From: Sphingomonas sp. JC676
Lineage (GTDB): Bacteria; Pseudomonadota; Alphaproteobacteria; Sphingomonadales; Sphingomonadaceae
Assembly: GCF_014489075.1 (NCBI RefSeq)
Contig: NZ_JACTGR010000006.1
Location: 248,001 to 312,000 of the forward strand
Direction: 5' to 3'
Length of the DNA: 64,000 bases
The notes under the pieces are model-generated. The model had not been told where the DNA came from. It searched no databases and saw nothing but the letters and a program-made list of their open reading frames with translations. Below, piece after piece: positions 16,125 through 25,799 of this stretch; the first letter of the stretch is position 1; each line of letters starts with the position of its first letter. The position numbers and the translations under genes are program-made.

Positions 16125-17420
16125 ATGAAGCAAGGTCAAGATAAACAAAGTCGAGCCGGGCGCGTGCAGAACGCCGATGCCCCGGGCGTTCCCACGCGCC
16201 GCGCGGCCCTCAAGCTCCTCGACGCGGTGCTCCGCCGCGGGCTCGCGCTCGAACAGGCGATGGACAATGCCGCGCAGGGCCTCGCGCCCAACGATCGCGG
16301 CTTGGCGCACGCCATCGCGGCGGAAACGCTGCGCCGCCTCCCCGATCTCGATGCGCTGATCGACAGCGCAACCAAGCAGCGGCTGCCCGATGACGCCAAG
16401 GCGCGATTCGCGCTGCGCATCGCGCTTGTCCAGGCGCTGGTGCTCGGCACGCCGGGCCACGCCGCGATCGCGACGGTACTGCCTTTGGTCGATGGCGGGC
16501 CACGGAAACTAGTGCATGGCGTGTTCGGCACGCTGGTGCGCAGCGGGGTGCTGCTGCCCGAACCGCCGTCGCTGCCCGATGCGGTGGCGCTGCGCTGGCA
16601 TGCCGCCTGGGGCGACCAGATGATCGAGGATGCCGAGCGGGCGATCGCGGTGCCGCCGCCGCTCGACCTGACGCTGCGCGACCCCGAAGCGGCGCCCGAT
16701 CTCGCCGGCACGAGTCTGATGCCGGGGCATCTCCGGCTCGACGAGAAGGGCTCGGTGCCGGGGCTCGAAGGCTATGCCGAGGGCGGCTGGTGGGTGCAGG
16801 ATCTTGCTGCGTCGATTCCCGCCCGGCTGATCGGCAAGGGCAATGGCACCGCGCTCGACCTGTGTGCCGCGCCGGGGGGCAAGACGCTCCAGCTTGCGGC
16901 CAATGGCTGGCAGGTGACCGCGGTCGATGTCTCGGAAAGTCGTCTGGCGCGACTTCGCGACAATCTCGATCGCACCGGGCTGGCGGCGAAGATCGTCGCG
17001 GCCGATCTGCTCGAATGGGCACCCGCCGAGCCCGCAGATGCGGTGCTGCTCGACGCGCCGTGCAGCGCTACCGGCATCTTCCGCCGCCACCCCGACGTGC
17101 TCCACCGCGTCCGCCCCTCGCTGATCTCCGAAATGGCGGAATTGCAGACCAAGCTGTTCGCCCGCGCCGCGCCCTGGGTGAAGCCCGGCGGCGTGCTCGT
17201 CTTCTCGACCTGCTCGCTCGAGCCGAAGGAAGGCGAGGCGCAGCTCGCGCATTTCCTTGCCGCGCATCCGGACTTCGCGATCGAGCCGGTCCGCGCCGAG
17301 GAACTTCCCGACGGAGTGGCGCCGCGCGCCGACGGATCGCTGCGCCTTCTTCCCGGTGCGCTTGCCGATGCCGGCGGGATGGACGGTTTTTTCATCGCAA
17401 GGCTGCGTCGAGTCGGCTGA
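16125..17420 (+). CDS. rsmB: 16S rRNA (cytosine-967-C5)-methyltransferase RsmB (Sun/Fmu)
   Basis: 431 residues. The N-terminal NusB-like helical domain (RRAALKLLDAVLRRGLALEQAM) is followed by an AdoMet methyltransferase domain: ALDLCAAPGGKTLQLA (AdoMet site), DAPCSATGIFRRHPDV with Cys313 and FSTCSLEPKEGE with Cys363, the two cysteines of m5C RNA methyltransferases. The central linker is long and the N-terminal domain divergent, as in other alphaproteobacterial members. rpe follows 48 bases downstream. Confidence 0.93.
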   Translation: MKQGQDKQSRAGRVQNADAPGVPTRRAALKLLDAVLRRGLALEQAMDNAAQGLAPNDRGLAHAIAAETLRRLPDLDALIDSATKQRLPDDAKARFALRIALVQALVLGTPGHAAIATVLPLVDGGPRKLVHGVFGTLVRSGVLLPEPPSLPDAVALRWHAAWGDQMIEDAERAIAVPPPLDLTLRDPEAAPDLAGTSLMPGHLRLDEKGSVPGLEGYAEGGWWVQDLAASIPARLIGKGNGTALDLCAAPGGKTLQLAANGWQVTAVDVSESRLARLRDNLDRTGLAAKIVAADLLEWAPAEPADAVLLDAPCSATGIFRRHPDVLHRVRPSLISEMAELQTKLFARAAPWVKPGGVLVFSTCSLEPKEGEAQLAHFLAAHPDFAIEPVRAEELPDGVAPRADGSLRLLPGALADAGGMDGFFIARLRRVG

Positions 17421-17468
17421 AATGCAATCGCGCGTTGCGCGCGATTCGGGCCATGCTAAGGACTCGTC

Positions 17469-18128
17469 ATGTCCGCAGTCCGCATCGCCCCATCTATTCT
17501 TTCCGCCGACTTCGCTCGACTGGGCGAAGAGATACGCGCGATCGACCAAGCGGGCGCCGACTGGATCCATGTCGACGTGATGGACGGGCATTTCGTGCCC
17601 AACATCACGATCGGGCCGGCGGTGGTGAAGGCGCTGCGCCCGCACACCGCCAAGCCGTTCGACGTGCATCTGATGATCACCCCGGTCGATCCGTTCCTCC
17701 AGGCATTCGCGGATGCCGGCGCCGACTGCATCTCGGTCCATCCTGAATCCGGGCCGCATCTTCACCGCACGCTCCAGACGATCAAGGCATTGGGCAAGCG
17801 CGCCGGCGTGGTGCTCAATCCGGCGACTCCGGTCGACGTCGTCGATCACGTCATGGACATGATCGATCTGATCCTGGTGATGAGCGTCAATCCGGGATTC
17901 GGCGGACAGAAGTTCATCGAAAGCCAGCTTCCCAAGATCACCGAGCTCCGGCGTCGCATCGACGCGTCGGGCCGCGCGATCGATCTCGAGGTGGATGGCG
18001 GCGTCGATCGCGAGACGGCGCCCAGGGCGATCGCGGCGGGTGCCGACGCGCTGGTCGCGGGCACTGCCACCTTTACCGGCGGCCACGGCCAATATGCCGC
18101 CAATATCGCCGCGCTAAGAGGAAGTTGA
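17469..18128 (+). CDS. rpe: ribulose-phosphate 3-epimerase
   Basis: Interconverts ribulose 5-phosphate and xylulose 5-phosphate in the pentose phosphate pathway. 219 residues with the TIM-barrel signatures IAPSILSADFARLGEEI, DWIHVDVMDGHFVPNITIGP, HLMITPVDPFL, VMSVNPGFGGQKFI and LEVDGGVDRETAP. Metal ligands (His, Asp, Asp) lie in these motifs. The stop overlaps the next gene's TTG start. Confidence 0.97.
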   Translation: MSAVRIAPSILSADFARLGEEIRAIDQAGADWIHVDVMDGHFVPNITIGPAVVKALRPHTAKPFDVHLMITPVDPFLQAFADAGADCISVHPESGPHLHRTLQTIKALGKRAGVVLNPATPVDVVDHVMDMIDLILVMSVNPGFGGQKFIESQLPKITELRRRIDASGRAIDLEVDGGVDRETAPRAIAAGADALVAGTATFTGGHGQYAANIAALRGS

Positions 18129-19858
18129 ACGACCTGACTCCCGGCTCCGGTGCCGACGGAGTCGAGGAAGGCAAGCGGCTGATTCGACTGGGCGGCGATC
18201 GCGGCCTGTCGCTGGCCGACCGAATCTCCGAACGCTTCCAGCGCTTCGCCTGGCGCACCCCGCTCCACACGATGCGGCTGCGCGGGCGCCATCCGCTCAA
18301 ATTGATCGCGGTCGCCGAGGACCCGTTTTTCGGCGACGTGCTGCGCGGCAATGCGCTGCTCGACGGCATGGTCCAGTTCCGAGGCGAGCGTCGCGCGATC
18401 GACGCGATCGATTTCGCGCATCCCGATTGGTCGGCTCGGTTCGGCGACTATCTCCAGAGCTTCGCCTGGTTGCGCGACCTGTCGAGCGTCACCACCCGCG
18501 TCCATGCCGCGCCGATCGCCGAGGAAATCATGCGGCGCTGGCTGGCGGCGCATGGCGAGAAGGTATCCGACCTGGCCTGGCGCGCGGACCTGTGGGGTCG
18601 CCGCATCCTGTTCTGGACTGCGCACGCGCCGCTGATCCTGTCGAGCACCGACCTCGTCTATCGCTCCTCGGTGCTGCATGCGCTCGCGCGGGGTGCGCGG
18701 CATATCGATCGCGCGGCCGACAAGGCGCAGGCCGGCGTGCCGCGGCTGGCGGCCTGGTGCGGCGTGCTCGCGGCCGGGCTGATGCTGCCGGGCGGCGATC
18801 CCCGCCGGACGTTCGGCGAAGCGGGGCTCACCCGCGCGCTCGCCCAGTCCGTGTTCGAGGATGGCGGCACCGTCGGCCGCTCGCCCGCGGGCCAGCTCGA
18901 GGCGATCCAGCTGCTGACGATGCTGGTCCAGGCCTATCACGCGCGCCGTTTCGATCCGCCGGCCTTCGTGCCCGCCGCGCTCAATCGCATGGTCACGGCG
19001 CTGCTCGGCGTCTGTCATGGCGACAAGGGGCTTTCGAGCTGGCAGGGATCGGGACCGATACCCGGTGACGTGATCGCCCAGACGATTGAGGCGACCGGCG
19101 TGCGCACCCGCCCGCTCAAGCAGGCGCGCGACTGGGGCTATCAGCGGCTTTCGGCGGGCAATACGGTTTTGATCATGGACGCCGCACCGCCGCCGGTCGC
19201 GCGGATGGTTGAGGGCGGCTGCGCCTCGACGCTCGCCTTCGAGCTTTCGGACGGCGCGCACCGGATCGTCGTCAATTGCGGCGGCGCGTGGATGGCCGAT
19301 GCACAGCTTCCGGCGGAGCTTGTCGGGGGGCTGCGGACCACCGCGGCGCATTCGACCCTGGTGATCGGCGACAGCAACTCGACCGCGATCCATGCCGACG
19401 GCACGCTCGGGCGCGGCGTCGGCGAGGTCGAGCTGGCGCGGCACGAGACCGACAATTCCAGCCGGATCGAGGCGAGCCATGACGGCTATGCGCGGCGGTA
19501 TGGCTTTCTCCACCGCCGCCTGATCGCGCTGTCGCACGATGGGCGCGACGTGCGCGGCGAGGACATGCTGCTTCCCGCCGATCGCCGGCGCAACCGCGGC
19601 GATACGGGCTTCGCGGTGCGCTTTCACCTGGCGCCGCATATCGAGGTCGCGCCGACCGCCGATGGCCAGGCCGCGATCCTACGGACGCCATCCGGCGCGC
19701 TATGGCAGTTTCGCTGCAAGGGCGGCACGCTCGCGGTCGAGGCGTCGCTGTGGATCGATGCGCGCGGACGTCCGCAATCGACCGAGCAGCTCGTGATCAG
19801 CGGCGACACGCCAGCGGGTGGCACCAGCGTGAGCTGGGTGTTCCACCGGGCCAAGTAA
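18125..19858 (+). CDS. heparinase II/III family protein
   Basis: A 577-residue protein with an N-terminal helical toroid and a C-terminal beta-sandwich typical of heparinase II/III-like lyases (LVVNCGGAWMADAQLP-type region, RTTAAHSTLVIGDSNSTAI, YGFLHRRLIALSHDGRDVRGED). The start is TTG at 18125 inside the rpe stop (TTGA) after AGAGGAAG. The rsmB-rpe-heparinase-purH order looks conserved in this group. There is no signal peptide at the start, so a role on exported polysaccharide is unproven; a cytoplasmic or wall-turnover substrate is possible. Confidence 0.8.
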   Translation: MNDLTPGSGADGVEEGKRLIRLGGDRGLSLADRISERFQRFAWRTPLHTMRLRGRHPLKLIAVAEDPFFGDVLRGNALLDGMVQFRGERRAIDAIDFAHPDWSARFGDYLQSFAWLRDLSSVTTRVHAAPIAEEIMRRWLAAHGEKVSDLAWRADLWGRRILFWTAHAPLILSSTDLVYRSSVLHALARGARHIDRAADKAQAGVPRLAAWCGVLAAGLMLPGGDPRRTFGEAGLTRALAQSVFEDGGTVGRSPAGQLEAIQLLTMLVQAYHARRFDPPAFVPAALNRMVTALLGVCHGDKGLSSWQGSGPIPGDVIAQTIEATGVRTRPLKQARDWGYQRLSAGNTVLIMDAAPPPVARMVEGGCASTLAFELSDGAHRIVVNCGGAWMADAQLPAELVGGLRTTAAHSTLVIGDSNSTAIHADGTLGRGVGEVELARHETDNSSRIEASHDGYARRYGFLHRRLIALSHDGRDVRGEDMLLPADRRRNRGDTGFAVRFHLAPHIEVAPTADGQAAILRTPSGALWQFRCKGGTLAVEASLWIDARGRPQSTEQLVISGDTPAGGTSVSWVFHRAK

Positions 19859-19912
19859 TGTGGGCGAAATAAGGGCTTGCCCGCGCCGCCCTGATCCGGG
19901 AGAGGGCGCGCC

Positions 19913-21484
19913 ATGGACCAGGTCAAGATCACCCGCGCGCTTCTCTCCGTCTCCGACAAGACGGGCATCGTCGAACTCGGACAGGCGCTGGCGGCGCACG
20001 GCATCGAGCTCGTTTCCACCGGCGGCACCGCCCAGGTGCTCCGTGCGGCGGGGCTCGAGGTGCGCGACATCTCCGATCTGACCGGCTTTCCCGAGATGAT
20101 GGACGGGCGGGTCAAGACGCTCCACCCCAAGGTGCATGGTGGATTGCTCGCGATTCGCGGCAACGAAGATCACGAAGCCTCGATGGCCGATCATGCCATC
20201 GCCCCGATCGATCTGGTGGTGGTGAACCTCTATCCCTTCGCCGAGACGGTGGCGCGCGGTGCCAATCGCGACACGATCATCGAGAATATCGATATTGGCG
20301 GCCCGTCGATGGTTCGTTCGGCGGCAAAGAACCACGATTCGGTGGCGATCGTCACCGATCCGGCCGACTATGCGCTGGTCTCGGGCGGCAGCACCACGCT
20401 GGAGCAGCGCAGGAAGTTCGCGGCCAAGGCCTATTCGGCGACGGCGACCTATGACGCGATGATCGCCAGCTGGTTCGCGCTGGCCGACCAAGGCGAGGCC
20501 TTCCCCGAAACGATTCACCTCTCGCTCAAGCGCGGCCAGGCGCTGCGCTATGGCGAGAACCCGCACCAGCAGGCGGCGTTCTACAGCCATGCCGGCCCGG
20601 TTTCGTCCGGCATCGGCCAGGCGCGCCAAGTGCAGGGCAAGGCGCTCAGCTACAATAATTACAACGACGCCGACGCGGCGCTCGAGCTGGCCAGCGAGTT
20701 CCGCGACGGCCCGCCCACCGCGGTGATCGTCAAGCATGCCAATCCGTGCGGCGTCGCGAGCGGCGCATCGCTCGCCGAGGCCTATGCCGCGGCGTTCGCC
20801 TGCGACACGGTCTCGGCCTTCGGCGGAATCATCGCGGTCAACCGCCCGCTCGACCGCGCGACGGCCGAGGCGATCACCGGAATCTTCACCGAAGTCGTGG
20901 TAGCGCCCGATGCCGACGAGGAAGCGATCGCGCTGTTCGCGGCGAAGAAAAATCTCCGCCTGCTGCTGACCGGCGACCTGCCCAATCCGGCGCGTCCCGG
21001 CATGATGGCCAAGTCGATCACCGGCGGCTGGCTGGTCCAGAGCCGCGACAATGGCATCATCACGGGCGCGGACTTGAAGGTCGTCACCAAGCGCCAGCCG
21101 ACCCAGCAGGAACTCGCCGACTGCCTGTTCGCCTGGACCGTGGCCAAGCACGTCAAGTCGAACGCGATCGTCTATGCCAAGGACGGTTCGACCGCCGGCA
21201 TCGGTGCGGGGCAGATGAACCGCCTCGAATCCGCGCGCATCGCCGCGTGGAAGGCCAAGGACGCCGCCGAGAAGGTCGGCTGGTCAACGCCGCGTACGAT
21301 CGGCTCGGCGGTCGCGTCGGACGCCTTTTTCCCGTTCGCGGACGGGCTATTGGCGGCAGTCGAGGCGGGCGCGACCGCGGTGATCCAGCCGGGCGGCTCG
21401 ATCCGCGACGAGGATGTGATCGCGGCTGCGGACGAAGCCGGGCTGGCGATGGTCTTCACCGGCATGCGCCACTTCCGGCATTGA
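19913..21484 (+). CDS. purH: bifunctional AICAR transformylase / IMP cyclohydrolase
   Basis: Last two steps of de novo purine synthesis. The 523 residues begin with the cyclohydrolase domain (ALLSVSDKTGIVELGQAL, GRVKTLHPKVHGGLLA, VVNLYPFAETVA) and continue with the transformylase (LRYGENPHQQAAFY, VIVKHANPCGVASG with the active-site Lys-His, SDAFFPFADGLLAAVEAGATAVIQPGGS-type end). Full length and intact. It converges with the flippase gene 4 bases away. Confidence 0.97.
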   Translation: MDQVKITRALLSVSDKTGIVELGQALAAHGIELVSTGGTAQVLRAAGLEVRDISDLTGFPEMMDGRVKTLHPKVHGGLLAIRGNEDHEASMADHAIAPIDLVVVNLYPFAETVARGANRDTIIENIDIGGPSMVRSAAKNHDSVAIVTDPADYALVSGGSTTLEQRRKFAAKAYSATATYDAMIASWFALADQGEAFPETIHLSLKRGQALRYGENPHQQAAFYSHAGPVSSGIGQARQVQGKALSYNNYNDADAALELASEFRDGPPTAVIVKHANPCGVASGASLAEAYAAAFACDTVSAFGGIIAVNRPLDRATAEAITGIFTEVVVAPDADEEAIALFAAKKNLRLLLTGDLPNPARPGMMAKSITGGWLVQSRDNGIITGADLKVVTKRQPTQQELADCLFAWTVAKHVKSNAIVYAKDGSTAGIGAGQMNRLESARIAAWKAKDAAEKVGWSTPRTIGSAVASDAFFPFADGLLAAVEAGATAVIQPGGSIRDEDVIAAADEAGLAMVFTGMRHFRH

Positions 21485-21488
21485 GGCG

Positions 21489-23003
21489 CTAGGCGACGCT
21501 CTCGGCGGGGAGCGGCGCGCCTGCGGCCGGCATCTTGCGGAACAGCGAGCGGTCTTCCGGCCCGAAGCCAAACTTGATGATCACGAACAGATAGGTCGCC
21601 AGGATCGCCGGCATGCCAAGGCTAAGCTCGGCCCATTCGAACTGGTGCGGCAGCGACATGAACGCCGCGCCGACCAGGCTGGCGACGCCGATCGCGGCGA
21701 AGAAGCTCGGCCGGATGCTCAGCACGCTCGCCCCGGTCAGCCGATAGAGCAACCATGCCTTGGCAGCCGATCCGATCGTCAGCGAGATCGCCAATGCCAC
21801 GGCGGGCGCAGCCACCTGGATCGGCAACGGCGCATCATGGTTGCGCGCCAGCAGGAGCAGGCCGAACGTCAGCGCGATCTGGAGCAGCAACACCGTGCCC
21901 GAGATCATCAGGTTGCGATGCCGGGCCATGAAGACGAGGCCCGTCTCGCAGACCGCGCCGGTGGAGGCGAGCACCTCGGCGACGAGCAGGATGCAGAGCG
22001 CCAGCGCGCCGGGCACGAATTGCGGGCCGAGCAATCCCATCACGCCCGATGCGGGAATCGACGCCATCACCGCCAGCGCTGCCTGCGCGCTGGTCACCCA
22101 GAAGCCGACCTGGCGCACCTGCTTCGCCACTGCCTTGCGGTCCCCGACGGCCAGCGCCTGGGTCACCACCGGGCCCAATATCGGGTCGAAGCTCGATTTC
22201 AGCTTCTGCGGCACCGATGCGACCTGCTGTGCCATGTAATAGATGCCCACCACGCTGGGCGCGAAGAGCAATGCGAGGATGAATCGATCGACGTTGCGCG
22301 TCGCCCATTCGATCGTGTCTGCACCCGCCAGCGGCGCGTTGCGCCGGGCGAGCGACCAGATCTGGACAGGCTGCGGCCGCCAGCCATTGGGCAGGCCATA
22401 TTCGCGCAGGAACGGCACGATCGACGCGATCAGCGCCGCCGACATCGACAGCACATAGGCATAGAGCAGTCCATCTCGCGCCGAGACATAGGCGAAACCC
22501 CAGGCCGCGATGCTGATCGTCCATGGTTCGACGATCGCGCGCGCAGTCACCGAAGCGCCGATATTATGGCGATAGGCCAGCGCGGCGAGCGCCACGTCCG
22601 ATGCGGCGGTGGCGAAGATGACGAGCGGCAGCAGCCGTTCCAGCCCCATCACCGGACTATTGGGAAACAGCGCTTGCGGAAATGCGATCAGCAGGCCGGC
22701 GGCGATCGCCGATGCGAGCATCGCCACCATCATCGCGTCATAGGCGACATGCGACTGAGGCCGATCCGTGTTCGCCATCGCCTGGGCAATGCCGCGCTTG
22801 AGGCCGAGCGTCGCGACCAGCGCCGCGAACTCGATCACCAGCACCGCGATCGCATAGCGCCCGACAATATCCGGGCCATAGACGCGGCCCGCGATGAACA
22901 GGAACGGCAGCCGCGCGGCGAGGCGCAGCATGAAGCCGAGCATGTTGGTGCGTCCGCCCTTGGCGAGGGCATTGATGTCTTCGGTAGCGGCCGGCTGGCT
23001 CAA
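21489..23003 (-). CDS. polysaccharide/lipopolysaccharide flippase (Wzx/MATE-like)
   Basis: A polytopic membrane protein of 504 residues with about 12-14 hydrophobic segments and the start NMLGFMLRLAARLPFLFIAGRVYG, matching oligosaccharide flippases that move lipid-linked sugars across the inner membrane. Its ATG overlaps the polA stop by 4 bases. No glycosyltransferases are nearby, so its cargo is not indicated. Confidence 0.8.
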   Translation of the reverse strand: MSQPAATEDINALAKGGRTNMLGFMLRLAARLPFLFIAGRVYGPDIVGRYAIAVLVIEFAALVATLGLKRGIAQAMANTDRPQSHVAYDAMMVAMLASAIAAGLLIAFPQALFPNSPVMGLERLLPLVIFATAASDVALAALAYRHNIGASVTARAIVEPWTISIAAWGFAYVSARDGLLYAYVLSMSAALIASIVPFLREYGLPNGWRPQPVQIWSLARRNAPLAGADTIEWATRNVDRFILALLFAPSVVGIYYMAQQVASVPQKLKSSFDPILGPVVTQALAVGDRKAVAKQVRQVGFWVTSAQAALAVMASIPASGVMGLLGPQFVPGALALCILLVAEVLASTGAVCETGLVFMARHRNLMISGTVLLLQIALTFGLLLLARNHDAPLPIQVAAPAVALAISLTIGSAAKAWLLYRLTGASVLSIRPSFFAAIGVASLVGAAFMSLPHQFEWAELSLGMPAILATYLFVIIKFGFGPEDRSLFRKMPAAGAPLPAESVA

Positions 23004-25756
23004 TGCGCGGCGCCCCAGCTCGGGCCCACGCCGATCTCGACGCCCAGCGGCACGGTCAGCTTGATCGCCGGTTCCGCCGCGGTCGCCATCACGTGTCCGA
23101 TCACCTCGCGCGCCTTCTCCACATCGCCTTGTGGCAGCTCGAACACGAGTTCGTCGTGCACCTGCATCAGCATGCGGACGTTCGGCAGGCCGGCTTCGGC
23201 CAGCGCCGGTCCCATCCGCGCCATCGCGCGCTTGATGATGTCGGCGCTGGTGCCCTGAATCGGCGCGTTGATCGCGGCGCGTTCGGAGCCGCCGCGCTCG
23301 TTCGGGTTGGGCGATTTGAGCCGGGGGAAATGCGTCTTCCGGCCGAACAGGGTGGTGGTGTAGCCCTTCTCCTTGGCGGCGTTCAGCGTGTCGGCGATAT
23401 AGCGGTTGATGCCCGGGAACCGCTCGAAATAGCGGTTGATCATCGCCTGCGCCTCGTCGGGCGTGACGTCGAGCCGTCCGGCGAGTCCCCAGCGCGAGAT
23501 GCCGTAGAGGATCGCGAAGTTGATCGTCTTGGCACGCCCGCGTGTGTCGCGGTTCACTTCGCCGAACAGCTCCATCGCGGTCATGTTGTGGATGTCGTCG
23601 CCATTGGCGAACGCGTCGCGCAGCGCGGGGACGTCGGCGATATGCGCGGCGAGGCGCAGCTCGATCTGCGAATAATCGGCGGCGAGGATGACATTGCCCG
23701 GCTCGGCGACAAAGGCGTCGCGGATCTGGCGGCCGACCTCGGTGCGGATCGGGATGTTCTGGAGGTTGGGATCGGTCGAGGACAGGCGGCCGGTCTGGGC
23801 GCCGGTGAGGCTGTAACTGGTATGGACGCGGCCGGTCTCGGGATTGATCTGCGCCTGGAGCGCGTCGGTATAGGTGGATTTGAGCTTCGAGAGCTGGCGC
23901 CAGTCGAGCACCTTGACGACCATCTCGCGGCCCGGCGAATCCTTGTCGGCGGCGATACGCTCGAGCTCGTTGACGTCGGTCGAATAGACGCCGGACTTGC
24001 CCTTGCGGCCGCCCTTGATGCCCATCTTGTCGAACAGCACATCGCCCAATTGCTTGGGGCTGCCGATGGTGAACTTGAACCCGGCCAGCCCGTGGATTTC
24101 CTCCTCCAGCCTGGCGATCTGCTCGGTGAACTCGCCCGACAGGCGCGACAGCACCTGCGCGTCGACCTTGACGCCCGCGCGCTCCATCCCCGCGATCACG
24201 TTTACCAGGGGCCGATCGACCATCTCGTAGACGCGGGTCGCGCTCTCATAAGCGAGCCGCGGCTTGAAGCGCCGCCATAGCCGGAGCGTGACGTCGGCAT
24301 CCTCGGCGGCGTAGCGCGTCGCGGCCTTGAGATCGACTTCGTGGAAGCCGAGCTGGCTCTTTCCGGTGCCGACCACGTCCTTGTAGGCGATGCAGCTGTG
24401 CGACAGATGGGTGGCGGCGAGCTCATCCATGCCGTGGCCATGCAGACCGGCATCGAGATCGAAGCTCATCACAATCGTATCGTCATACGGCGCGACGTCT
24501 ATGCCGCAGCGCCCGAGCACGATCATATCGTACTTAAGATTGTGCCCGATCTTGAGCACCGCCGGATCCTCGAACAACGGTTTCAGCCGTGAAAGGACCG
24601 TGTCGCGGTCGAGCTGCACCGGCTTTTCGGCGAACATGTCGCTGCCGCCATGCGCGATCGGAATATAGCAGGCCTTGTTAGGCTGGAGCGCCATGCTGAC
24701 GCCGACCAGCTCGGCGCGGGTCGCGTCGACTCCGGTGGTCTCGGTGTCGATCGCCACCCAGCCCTGGTGACCGGCCTCGGCGATCCAGCGGTCGAGCGCT
24801 TCTTCGGTCACGACCGTTTCGTATGCGTCATGATCGCACGGCGGATCTTCCTCCAGCCCCGGCGTCTCGTGCGTCTCGACCGGCGCATCGGCCACCGCCG
24901 AGAGACGGTTGAGCAGGGTGCGGAAGCCGTGATGCTCGAGAAAGGCGCGCAGCGGTGCGTCCGGGATGCCCTTGAGCTCGAGATCATCGAGCGGGTCGGG
25001 CAGCGGCACGTCGCAGGCGAGCTCAACGAGTCTGCGGGAGAGGCGGGCCATGTCGGCATGCTCGATCAGATTGTCGCGCAGCTTGCCCGGCTTCATCGTG
25101 GGCGCGGCGGCGAGCACCGCTTCGACATCGCCATGTTCGAGGATCAGCTTGGCGGCGGTCTTGGGACCGACACCGGGAACGCCGGGAACGTTGTCGACGC
25201 TGTCGCCCATCAGTGCCAGCACTTCGCCCAGTTTCTCCGGACCCACGCCGAACTTCTCGATCGTCGCCTCGGGCCCGAGGCGACGATTGTTCATCGTATC
25301 GAGCATGTCGACCGAGGGATCGGTCATCAGCTGCATCAGGTCCTTGTCGGAACTGACGATGGTGACCTGCCAGCCCTGGGCGAGCGCCGCCTTGGTGTAG
25401 CTCGCGATCAGGTCGTCCGCCTCCCAGCCCAGTTCCTCGATGCACGGGAGCGAGAAGGCGCGGGTCGCGTCGCGGATCATCGGGAACTGGGGTACCAGAT
25501 CCTCAGGCGCGGGCGGGCGCTGCGCCTTGTACTGGTCGTAGAGATCGTTGCGGAAGGTGTGCTCGGACTTGTCGAGGATCACCGCCATATGGGTGGGGCC
25601 GTCGGCCTTGTTCAGCGCATCGACGAGCTTCCACAGCATCGTGGTATAGCCATACACCGCGCCCACCGGCTCACCATGCTTGTTGGTGAGCGGGGGCAGC
25701 CGGTGATAGGCGCGGAAGATGTAGCCGGAGCCGTCGACGAGATAGAGATGAGGCAT
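23000..25756 (-). CDS. polA: DNA polymerase I
   Basis: 918 residues, three domains. The 5'-3' exonuclease occupies about residues 1-280 (HLYLVDGSGYIFRAYH; LMGDSVDNVPGVPGVGPKTA). The 3'-5' exonuclease has intact acidic motifs: DTETTG, HNLKYD and YAAEDAD. The polymerase domain shows motif A DYSQIELRLA, motif B RAKTINFAILYG and motif C QVHDELVFELP. Proofreading is therefore predicted active. The ATG at 25756 starts the canonical PHLYLVDG; the frame is open 36 codons further but reads as non-homologous sequence. Confidence 0.97.
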   Translation of the reverse strand: MPHLYLVDGSGYIFRAYHRLPPLTNKHGEPVGAVYGYTTMLWKLVDALNKADGPTHMAVILDKSEHTFRNDLYDQYKAQRPPAPEDLVPQFPMIRDATRAFSLPCIEELGWEADDLIASYTKAALAQGWQVTIVSSDKDLMQLMTDPSVDMLDTMNNRRLGPEATIEKFGVGPEKLGEVLALMGDSVDNVPGVPGVGPKTAAKLILEHGDVEAVLAAAPTMKPGKLRDNLIEHADMARLSRRLVELACDVPLPDPLDDLELKGIPDAPLRAFLEHHGFRTLLNRLSAVADAPVETHETPGLEEDPPCDHDAYETVVTEEALDRWIAEAGHQGWVAIDTETTGVDATRAELVGVSMALQPNKACYIPIAHGGSDMFAEKPVQLDRDTVLSRLKPLFEDPAVLKIGHNLKYDMIVLGRCGIDVAPYDDTIVMSFDLDAGLHGHGMDELAATHLSHSCIAYKDVVGTGKSQLGFHEVDLKAATRYAAEDADVTLRLWRRFKPRLAYESATRVYEMVDRPLVNVIAGMERAGVKVDAQVLSRLSGEFTEQIARLEEEIHGLAGFKFTIGSPKQLGDVLFDKMGIKGGRKGKSGVYSTDVNELERIAADKDSPGREMVVKVLDWRQLSKLKSTYTDALQAQINPETGRVHTSYSLTGAQTGRLSSTDPNLQNIPIRTEVGRQIRDAFVAEPGNVILAADYSQIELRLAAHIADVPALRDAFANGDDIHNMTAMELFGEVNRDTRGRAKTINFAILYGISRWGLAGRLDVTPDEAQAMINRYFERFPGINRYIADTLNAAKEKGYTTTLFGRKTHFPRLKSPNPNERGGSERAAINAPIQGTSADIIKRAMARMGPALAEAGLPNVRMLMQVHDELVFELPQGDVEKAREVIGHVMATAAEPAIKLTVPLGVEIGVGPSWGAAH

Positions 25757-25799
25757 TGCGCGCTGGGGATAGCCCAAGCGCTGCGCCGGACAAAGCCTT

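Noticed and set aside
17846..19639. 597-residue minus-strand reading frame
   Set aside because: Antisense to rpe and the heparinase-like gene, Arg/Gly/His-rich, with no motif; high GC generates such frames.
19700..21151. 483-residue minus-strand reading frame
   Set aside because: Antisense to purH, whose two enzymatic domains are unmistakable.
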